Shown: piece by piece, positions 27,129 to 35,644 of the stretch
Layout of the letters: each line of letters starts with the position of its first letter
Numbering within the stretch: the stretch's first letter is position 1
Source: Spinellus fusiger
Lineage: Eukaryota > Mucoromycota > Mucoromycetes > Mucorales > Phycomycetaceae
Assembly (NCBI GenBank): GCA_025094145.1
Contig: JALLLS010000079.1
Location: 1-64,000 of the forward strand
DNA: 64,000 bases
Direction: 5' to 3'
Translations under genes and position numbers: made by a program
Notes under the pieces: model-generated
The model's input: the letters and a program-made list of their open reading frames with translations, nothing else
Databases searched by the model: none
Told to the model about the DNA's origin: nothing

Positions 27129-28013
27129 CTAGGCCTTGGCTAAAGTAGCATAATGAGAGAAGAAATCCATTGGGTGATTATCATCATTGCTCGTAGAGTG
27201 ATTGGCCAGTGCCATTAAACGGTCTGTCAGTGCGGCATTGCCGTTTTTATCATTATGCTTTGTCCATGGTTTCACTTGCAAGACGAGTTTCTGTTGATCA
27301 TCCTGAAGAAAAGCAGCGTTGAAATAGTCAAGCACATCCCTAAGGTCTTTGGAGGTGTGTTTTAACATGGCAGGTAGCACGTCGCTATCCAATATCCTAA
27401 AGATATGGACAAGATGTTCATTGATATATTGGTCAAGCTTAGAAGATAGCAGAATGGCGTTTTCGGAGAGGCACTCGGAAGGGACCTGGTCGGAACCTTG
27501 TACTTCTTCTGTATCACAGTGAGACAAGACGAGTTGCTTGGAGAATGATTCTAATGCAGGACGACCAAGCTTGTCAGCTAGTTGGTCCCACGCCAGGGGA
27601 AGATTGCCTTCTGTATGGGCTTGAATAGCACCAAAGATCTGAGCTTTTAATACTCCAAGGTCCATTGCATCTATGCCCGAGGGTGCTTGGAAGGTATGTT
27701 GTGTAGTGAGTGAAATGGGTTGAGGTTCTTTTGAAAGATCAGCATCTTGAATGGTGATGTGTATATGGTGCTGAAATTGTACTGCTATCTCTTTATATGT
27801 TCCAGACATAATGGAGTCCAAGTGATCAAACTGAAGATGTGTTGATATTAATTGAGAGAAACGATCAACATTCACATTAAAAGGGATATCCTGTTGAACC
27901 AATGTGACTGTGTTGTCTATGGGTAAATCAGTTTCCATAGAAACGGGTGTTATTGCAATAGGAAGAGCATAGGCAGTGTATACAAAAGCAAAAAGAACAA
28001 AGCAAATGTGCAT
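27129..28013 (-). CDS. Secreted protein of unknown function, 294 aa
   Basis: Single uninterrupted frame starting MHICFVLFAFVYTAYA, a clear signal peptide (hydrophobic core, small residues before a likely cut at A16/L17). The mature part is largely hydrophilic, with His/Gln/Asp-rich helices such as FNVNVDRFSQLISTHLQFDH and YINEHLVHIFRILDSDVLPA. Two cysteines (HCDTEE and SECLSEN, about 15 residues apart) could form a disulfide. There is no catalytic motif or GPI-type hydrophobic tail. No family recognised. Length, composition and signal peptide make a real gene likely; no splice sites are needed. Confidence 0.75.
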   Translation of the reverse strand: MHICFVLFAFVYTAYALPIAITPVSMETDLPIDNTVTLVQQDIPFNVNVDRFSQLISTHLQFDHLDSIMSGTYKEIAVQFQHHIHITIQDADLSKEPQPISLTTQHTFQAPSGIDAMDLGVLKAQIFGAIQAHTEGNLPLAWDQLADKLGRPALESFSKQLVLSHCDTEEVQGSDQVPSECLSENAILLSSKLDQYINEHLVHIFRILDSDVLPAMLKHTSKDLRDVLDYFNAAFLQDDQQKLVLQVKPWTKHNDKNGNAALTDRLMALANHSTSNDDNHPMDFFSHYATLAKA

Positions 28014-29053
28014 GCTGTGTCTTTTTTAGGGTAAAGAAGAAGAGATAGATCTGAAGAAAGAGACAAAGGGGACATAACAAAATAGTTTATATACATTAGT
28101 GTGGAGTTCCAAAACACAGAATAGGAAATTCGGAGATTAGGCAGGCTGGTGGCTGTAGATGTTCATTCTAGTCTGATCTCGGTCAGGTACATCGCTTTGC
28201 TACAGGATTACAAATTCAATTCTAGGCCAAAGACCCCAAATCTAGCTAATCAAAGAATGAGGGAAAAAATAGAAAGAAATAAAAAAAGAACATTGGCCAA
28301 TAGTTTGGTTTAAGACCAATTGAATCTGGCTCATTTCACCTATTTTTTTTTAAATATTTATTATTTTATTCACAAATCATTTTCTACCAAAAAAGAAATA
28401 GTATTGACAGACATTTCTATTTTTATTGGACCATTTTCCTCTCTCTTTTTCCCCCTTTTCAGTCTGAAAAATACTCAAGAACAAGGCAGAAAAAAAGTGG
28501 CTAAAAGAAAAGCCAAAGGGAGTGGACCCAGGGAGTGGACCCAGGGAGGAGCAGAGGGAGGAGCAGAGGGAGTGGACCCAGGGTGGGTTTAGCCTTCACT
28601 CTACAAGTTGTACCTCTTACGATGTATTACAGCTTATTTATTTTAGTAACCATCGCCTCCTGTTGGCTCACCACACAGGTCCGCGTTCTTTGTTGTATAA
28701 AATAGAATCCTTGTTAAGGTTTATACTCATCTACAGAGTACAAGCGAGGCACATTGACCTGCCATTTATTCTGTTATATTCCTGTAATAAGAAAAATCTC
28801 TAGACTATTTACTGTCAAAGACCCTCTTTTTCAAAGGGAGATTGTCAACAATACAAAACCAAACTTATCTCTTTTACTTACCGCTCTTTGTCTTATTTCT
28901 CTTGTTCAGATATCGGATAGTACTTTAACACCAGCGGATATAGATTCAGATGATAAATCCAGACCATGTCCGCTAATTGGGTGTACAAAAAGACAGGCGG
29001 ATATGACGTTTCCTACTGCTATCAACGACTTATCTTCATAGAGCATTTACTTA
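28014..29053. other. Promoter region and intergenic, with minisatellite
   Basis: The upstream side of the secreted-protein gene. A minisatellite of GGGAGTGGACCCA / GGGAGGAGCAGA units lies at 28518-28585. 28754-29041 holds a weak frame with one hydrophobic segment (see findings). Confidence 0.4.
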
Positions 29054-30286
29054 TACACCCAAAGATTTTCTGGCCTTTAATCAGTGACACAATCATCCTT
29101 TTACGTCCAAATTTTTCTTGCTTTTTATATAACTGTGTTTGAAATCAAAAGGTCTGCAGATATCCAAATATTTGTTTCCTTTTGTGAATACCTCAATATC
29201 AAATTGTATTATCAGTAAAATATATTGTTTATGAATAGTATTGTTTATTGTAATAGTATAGATAATACTATAGTATGACTATAGCTACTGCCCAAGTGCA
29301 TTCCCTCATAGCAATAGAATATATACCCTAAAAGCTTTGTGCTTTATCCTTGGGAGATAGATAACTATGCTCAGGAGTATACCCTAGATAGTATTGATAG
29401 TATAGAATACCACCTAAGACTGACTTGAGAAGAGTCTTTACTTGCCTAATAACAATACAATGAGTGTCTTGTGGATCACAATGAGCTCAAGCCCAGATGA
29501 AGACACTGCTTACCTTTTTATCACTAGAATAGTCCTTGGTGGTGTCTACAAATTCTTTCTATTGTTTCTCTTTGTTAATAATGGCACATTGCCTTGCTCA
29601 GATATGCTCATATTGACAAGTACTTGGGTGTTAAGTTGTATGTGCAGTGTGGGAAATAACAAGAGGACGGGATTATCAAAACAAATCACTTTTCTTTCTC
29701 TATTCTAGTGAAATATACACTAGCCTCCATTCATAAAACTCACAAGTCAAACTCACAAGTCAAACAATTCACACTTTATTTGGCTTGAGCCTAAAGCCCA
29801 GTATTAGAAACAATACTTTGTAATCATTAAGCACCACTGTTAATACCAGTTACAATGAGACAGTTGAGGTGATTATGAATATAGATTCAATAAATGAATA
29901 CCCTATTCTCAATTTAAGTGATTTTGGTTCTATTTTATGGACAATGATCACTAGAGTTAATTCTTTGTGTGTTCTATAATAAATCTTTCTTAAGCAGTGC
30001 TATACTGCGAATACTGTGGGCTTATGGATAACAAATTATGTTAAACAATAAATGCAGTGACTGAGTTGTAATTTTGAGGTGGTTCTTGTTCTATTTCTTG
30101 TCTTTACAGCCAATTCTATACTTTTTAATTGCAAAGTTAATAGCTATTACTAAAATAGGCAATCAGAGTTTGAAATAGCTCATTTAGACAGCGAAAAAGC
30201 ATTTTCAAACACATTAGCCAATCATAAGAAATTACGATTTTATTCTCATGATATTTCCTTATATATACCAAAAATCTTTGGGCGTG
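29054..30286 (+). mobile_element. Non-autonomous TA-flanked TIR transposon, copy A
   Basis: The left end TACACCCAAAGATTTTC and the right end (reverse CACGCCCAAAGATTTT) form imperfect inverted repeats, each next to TA. The interior (about 1.2 kb) is shared with copies B, D and E, for example 'CTTGGGAGATAGATAAC' and 'CTCAGGAGTATACCCTAGA'. There is no transposase. A short frame MSVLWITMSSSPDEDTAYLF is conserved with copy B. The left 120 bp and last roughly 40 bp match the ends of the Fanzor-carrying element at 31.8-34.5 kb, which is the likely parent type. Confidence 0.8.
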
Positions 30287-31810
30287 TAACTAGTAATTTT
30301 ACTAATTTCTAGTGGGAATACGGCAAGATAGTCCAATAATTAGTTCTTATCCTTCATGGAGCAGTAGCAATCAATAGCTCTTGTAAGACCTTTCTTTAAT
30401 GGTCTATGAGCTATTAATTTCTTTGTTAGTTCATTCAGTAGATCTCTTTCTATTCTATCAAATACCAATGCTATCATTACTGTCATACCTCATTATTATT
30501 GTCGTAATGATGGAGTTTTGCATTGTCTCGTCAGATACTCATGGCTAGTTAACACTCTTTTTATCTCCCCTTTTTTCCTTAGATCATTTTTCTGTCACCA
30601 TTCTACTATGCATGACATTTGTACAACTTATTTTATTGGATAAATGTGTATAGGATCTGACTGAACATTGACTATTTGATCTCACAACCGCCACACCCTA
30701 CTTTCTAGCCCCCTTTTTCTTCCATAGTCAATATCATTTTGCCTAGAACTGATTTATTTCTTCTGGATGAATTCCAATGCATCCCACCTTTTGATCCAAC
30801 ATGAAGAATGTACTAATCAATATGAAACATCCTCAAGAATGATTCATAATTGCCTATAATGCAAATAAAGAACTAATAGCAGCCAACATGGGGTTGATCG
30901 GAACAAGACGGGCGTGTCAGGGAGAGAATAGAAAACATGAAAAGCAGCAAATAAAGAATGAACAAGGGATAGGATACTAAATGCTAAAATAAAATAAAAT
31001 AAAATAAAATAAAATAAAATAAAATGAAATAAAATAAATATCAACAAAATAAAATAAATATCAACAAAACGTGTCCAAAGACCCATGCGTACGAAGAGGA
31101 GCGCGCAAAAGACAAGTGTAAAAGAAAACAATGATATCTGTACACTGCTTATCCTGCCACACTATACAACCCCATTTAATTATTCCCTTGTCCTTGGACT
31201 AATTATATAAAGTTTATTCTGCTTAGCATCTTGTATCAAGTAGATTCATGCAATCCATGGGTTAATGTTGATGATCTATCTAGTCTTATAGCGTGGATTC
31301 AGCTGTATTACTCTGCTCCAAATCCGAGTCGGAATTAAAGTAGTAAGAACGAGTTCATTCTGTGTTCATGAGCTAGCTTCTGTATGGCTTCCTTATTTTG
31401 TACATGTATTGCCATAATGTACCACACTACAGACTAACACAATCATCAGCCATCTATTCAACTTATGGGTCAAATAAGGATTTCTCCTTTCTTATGTAGT
31501 CATACCAACTGAATATGCTGGTTAAATGAGGATTGCCATGTTCTTAGTTAAACATTTCATCCATAGTAAATATCCATAGTAAAAGAGACTGTTATAAAGG
31601 AGTCCATTTCGTATTAAGCTTCTCTTGTCTCTTCCACTTCTTTTATGCTATTGTTTTTTATCAAAGTATCATAGAATTCATGTATTAATATATTGGAGGT
31701 GTATCTATATACTTTTATCAAGTGACTATTGCCTTGGTCTCTCCTTTGATGTCTGTTTTTCAAGGTAAAAGATGCATTGTTTATCAAAATTCCTTCCAGT
31801 CCAAGGTCTA
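30287..31810. other. Intergenic, AAAAT microsatellite
   Basis: No gene. (AAAAT)n at about 30988-31040 gives a chance Phe/Leu/Ile-rich frame on the minus strand. Confidence 0.55.
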
Positions 31811-32295
31811 CACACCAGGAGATTTTTCTGGCTTTTAGGCGGTGATATCTCCTTCCTTTTACGTCTAAATTTTCTTGCTTTTTATGGAACTGTGATTAAA
31901 AATCAAAGGTTTGCAAGTATCTGTAATAAAGGGCACTGTGGTTATCAACAGGACCACTAGAGAGATAAATGTATAGATATTGGGTCTCTAGCAGGGACAA
32001 AGAAATAGAGTATTAGATACAAAGGCTGGTATAAGGAAATCAAAGAGGGTACATGAACAGGGACATAACACACAATTTGAGCACAACGGGTAACTAGGCA
32101 ACTGTTCTTTAAGAAATTCTTTTCTTTCTAGAATGTTGTTGTAGTCTGCATTACTTTGGTAATTATGATTAAGCAAATGACTTATGAAATTTAGTTTTTT
32201 TATCTTCTGCTCGAATATTAATACCTGCCAAACACACTCTCTGTTGTTCTTCATAACTTCTACCCTCTTTAACTTGTTTGTTCTTGTCTGGCATA

Positions 32296-33644
32296 CAGTC
32301 ACACAACATTAGAAAGTATACGAGCCCATAATTTATACATTTTTAAACACGATTCTTCTTCTTGTTTTTACCACTGAATCACATTCCATTAAGCAATCTC
32401 AAATGTCAAACGCAGAATCCTCAACTAAAAACTCTAGAGTTTATAATAAGCTTGAAGAAAGAGAGTACTGGGGTGTTTACTGGCTTAAAATAGAAAAATA
32501 CTCCATGGGTGCCATTTCAAAGGTCATTGGCATTAGCAAGTCTACTGTCCAAAAGACCATTAGTAGAATAAAGACTAATGGTACACCTCTACCAAGACCT
32601 AGTTCTTGTGCACCAAAAAAACTTAACGAGGGAGACCTCAGACGACTTGAGGCTATTCTAAAAGGCAACCCATTTGTCTCCTATAACTTCATAAATTTTG
32701 AACTTAAGGCACATGAGATAATCATCTGTAGAGCAACATTCATCAGATATATACATCAGATTGGGTTTGGTTCCTACTTCGCAGCACACAAGCAAAGGTT
32801 ATCTGAAGAAAAAACATGAAGGAAAGACTTTGTTGGGCCAAGGAACGGGTTAATTGGACTCCTGAGGACTGGAGACGCGTTGTAGGGTCTGATGAGTCAC
32901 GGTTTGAAGTAGAGGGTTACCAGGGAGGAGCCAGAATGATTCGAAAGATCAGAAAGAAGTACAATGCTGCTCATAGTGTAACTACAACCAAATGGGGGAA
33001 AGGCATCATAATGATCTGGAGCTGTTTCTGGGCGGGTGGATTTGGGCCTTTGGTCTTTGTTGATGGCACTGTGAATCAGGACGTATATGTCAACCTTTTG
33101 GCAAAAGAATTTCTGCCATGGTTCATTGAATTGAATGAGAAGGAGGATAAGGACTTCATATTCCAAGAAGATGGGGCTAGCTGGCATACAGGTGGCTATA
33201 CAACATGGTGGAAAAACACACATCAAATCAGGCGCTTTGATTACTGGCCTGCCCAAAGTCCTGATCTCAACCCCATTGAACATCTCTGGAGCTGTCTTGA
33301 TAAGCTTATTGATAACAAGAGGGACGGTATCAAAAATATCGATAAGCTCAAGACAGCTTTAGAAGAAGCTTGGGGAAATATCCATGTTGATCTTGCCGAA
33401 CGTTTAGTTGGCTCAATGAAGGATCGCTGCCAGGCAGTTATTGATGCCAAAGGTGGCCCAACAAAATATTAAATAAAAACTTTTATATTTATATTACTAT
33501 AGACAATATGTTAAACTAACTTTGTGTTGAATTTGAAGTCATTAGTATGTGTTTTGAGGTCGTAACATTTATATCCGTAAAGCATGCTTTTTTTTCAGGA
33601 TTTCAAAAAATGAAAATCGTATACTTTCTAATGTTGTGTAACTG
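32296..33644 (+). mobile_element. Tc1-type DNA transposon, nearly intact
   Basis: 28-bp terminal inverted repeats at 32296-32323 and 33617-33644 (CAGTcACACAAC... ; 27 of 28 bases agree) are flanked by the TA duplication at 32294-32295 and 33645-33646. The 1349-bp element carries a single transposase reading, split by one frameshift. The CAGT start and TA target site are typical of Tc1. The high TIR identity indicates recent insertion. It lies inside the Fanzor-carrying element. Confidence 0.93.
32403..33472 (+). pseudogene. Tc1-type transposase, one frameshift
   Basis: Frame 1 (32403-32819) encodes the paired-like DNA-binding part, with helix-turn-helix MGAISKVIGISKSTVQKTI and a second at RRLEAILKGNPFVSY. 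Frame 2 (32816-33472) encodes the catalytic part: GSDESRF (first Asp), FQEDGASWH (second Asp) and SPDLNPIEHLW (Glu), with 35 residues between the second Asp and the Glu by my count. It ends VIDAKGGPTKY. The two frames overlap at ATGA (32816-32819), just after a run of six A's, so a one-base slip in that run is the simplest cause. No intron would explain it. All three catalytic acidic residues are kept. Confidence 0.92.
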
Positions 33645-33794
33645 TATAAACCAACAGTTGTGATCTGGTGAGTGTTTGTGTATGTTTATTGTGTCTTACA
33701 TGTTAGTCAGTTTCCATTGTATATTCTTTTATTTTAATAAACCCAGTGAATCCGTTACAAAGGCAAGAAGGTGCCAATGCAAGGGTAATATGAC

Positions 33795-34281
33795 ATGCAC
33801 ATAGAGTACATTAATACATCTCGAACTAACTATTTTTACTATTATTTTATTGTTGAAAAGGGATATTGGCACCTAGAAAGATTGGAGTATGATCCTGCCA
33901 AGCTGCCAGTTGTTGCTTATGGCACAGGAATAAAGGTAGAAGAGGCAGCCAAGTTCAAAGGTCATCGTGTTGGTTTGCCAAGAATTCTATATTAATCATT
34001 GAAAAAGAGACAAAAAGATGGAGATCTTCTTCTGGTTGATGTCGATGAGTTCTTTACATCGAGAGTAGACATGATTGATCTCTCACCTAATATGAAAAGC
34101 TCTTCTAACAGTTACTCTGTTTTATTTTTATTCTCAAGATCTGCCACACTTATAACACAAATAACCTCACCGAGGTATTAGTAAATTTCAACAGTATCCA
34201 CGCTTGCCAAGGTTGTGGAATTGTTTGGAACAGAGATGTGAATGTATCAAATAATATCTATACAACTGCTAAGAGGTTTTA
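33795..34281 (+). pseudogene. Fanzor (eukaryotic TnpB-like nuclease) C-terminal fragment
   Basis: Pieces in order: LPVVAYGTGIK, KFKGHRVGL followed after a stop by SLKKRQKDGDLLLVDVDEFFTSR, then in another frame HACQGCGIVWNRDVNVSNNIY. The last is the CxxCG zinc-ribbon half plus the RuvC-III motif (Asp at 34235-34237 in WNRDVN) of TnpB/OrfB-type proteins. VDEFFTSR precedes the zinc ribbon, as in Fanzors, where its Glu (34047-34049) is a candidate for the RuvC-II acid. Lesions are an in-frame TAA at 33993-33998, a frame change before the ribbon, and loss of the first CxxC. The N-terminal RNA- and DNA-binding parts are absent. Not functional as it stands. Assigned by motif. Confidence 0.72.
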
Positions 34282-34678
34282 AAAGGATCGCACCGACCAG
34301 TTCCTTTCTGTCGAGAAGAGATATTTGTATTCATATTATATATCCCCACATCGAAAGTGGTTTCCTATGGGATTCAGATATTTACAGGTAAATCTACATA
34401 AGAATCTTTATTTAAGAACTAACATGAATACATTTCACTTTATTTTCCCTCCTTTTCAAATCGATGTCATTTTTAAACAATTGTAGTTCGACTATTTCCT
34501 TTTATATCCTAAAGATCTCCTGGTGTGTAAGAATCAATACTGCCAAAGCACCTGTCTTCTTGTCCTGATGAAGTTTAAGAGTCACAGTCCGGTGGCAATT
34601 TCAAAGGCCGAAAGGAGTAAATGGACCTTTATTGAAAGCCCAATTTGTTCTCTTTCTCTAAACATCATCATAGTAACA

Positions 34679-35569
34679 ATGGTGGTATGTACGCATGTCT
34701 CTATTTCTAAACAGGAAGAATCACCCGCCCTATAAACACACCAACACTATCATAAGAACAACAAAATTCTGTTAAAAAATGGATGGGGAAAAAAGAATAA
34801 AAATCAAGTGGATGGATGGATGTATGGATGAAAATAGAAGCATAAAGAAAAAGCAAGAGGACCAAATACACAGTCCTCATTATGCAACTACACACTAACT
34901 CACTCAGTCACTCACCAACCCACCAACTCACTCACCAACCCACTCACTCACCAACCCACCCACTCACCCACCCACTCACTCACCCACTCACTCACTCACT
35001 CACCAACTCATGTATTCCATACGCCAATCTATCTTTACACACCCTTCCATATAAGCTGGTGCCATGGACAGACGCACTCAACCCACCCTTACTCTTCCTT
35101 CACTTGTGCTTCATTATAACCTGGTCACTTTTATAACTCATACTCTTTCTTCTTATAGCAAGGTTCTTTCAAGCGTCAAGTCGAAGTTGGCCGTGTCGTC
35201 CTCATCAACTACGGTCCTGACAGTGGCAAGCTCGCTGTCATTGTTGACATTGTCGACCACAACCGTGCCCTTATCGATGGTCCCACCACTGGTGTCAGCC
35301 GTCAGGCCTTCCCTTACCGTCGTTTGACTTTGACTCGCTTCATTGTCAAGGGTCTTCCCCGCGGTGCTGGCCAGACCGTCGTCAAGAAGTACTTGGAAAA
35401 GAACGAGACCATTGCCAACTGGGAGAAGTCCGCATGGGCCCAGAAGCTCACTGTCCGCAAGGTCCGTGCTGGTTTGTCTGACTTTGACCGCTTCAAGGTC
35501 CAGAAGTTCAAGAACCAGCGCCGCCACGCCGTTGCTGGTACTGTCGCCAAGGCTACTAAGACTGCTTAA
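34679..35569 (+). CDS. RPL14: 60S ribosomal protein L14 (eL14)
   Basis: The main exon 35159-35569 follows acceptor TTCTTATAG and encodes [62 protein letters not shown], then KSAWAQKL and [17 protein letters not shown], the eL14 family in full. The short first exon is proposed as ATGGTG at 34679-34684 followed by donor GTATGT. This gives 138 aa, equal to yeast Rpl14, but needs a 474-nt intron, so the start is less certain than the rest. Codon use is strongly C/G-ending, as in RPL7 paralog A. The stop is 75 bp from the stop of the convergent EST1/SMG6-like gene. Confidence 0.9.
34885..35010. repeat. ACTC/ACCC tetranucleotide-type tandem repeat
   Basis: Repeated CACTCACTCACC / CAACCCACTCAC units inside the proposed first intron of RPL14. 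They produce a chance Thr/His/Pro/Ser frame. Confidence 0.85.
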
Positions 35570-35644
35570 ACATCAGTCTATACATCTCTACAATTGATTC
35601 CGAGTTGGCTTGTAAACAATAAAGTAAACTCATCCTTTTATTTA

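Larger units (their letters stand above)
31811..34527 (+). mobile_element. Fanzor-carrying TIR transposon (decayed), with nested Tc1
   Basis: The left end CACACCAGGAGATTTTTCTGG follows TA at 31809-31810; the right end ...GATCTCCTGGTGTG precedes TA at 34528-34529, so the first 13-14 bp are inverted. A complete Tc1 element (32296-33644) sits inside. Without it the element is about 1.37 kb. The right half encodes the C-terminal half of a TnpB/Fanzor-type protein (separate entry). Between 31940 and 32295 the interior does not match the other copies and holds no recognisable coding. The TA flanks suggest a Tc1/mariner-like target preference. Confidence 0.7.

Noticed and set aside
30844..31131. Phe/Leu/Ile-rich 95-codon frame resembling a membrane protein
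   Set aside because: Comes from the AAAAT repeat and AT-rich flanks; no family features.
31988..32302. 104-codon minus-strand frame beside the Tc1 element
   Set aside because: It begins inside the Tc1 terminal repeat and has no family resemblance; most likely chance.
35153..35527. 124-codon minus-strand frame
   Set aside because: Antisense of RPL14, same cause as for RPL7.
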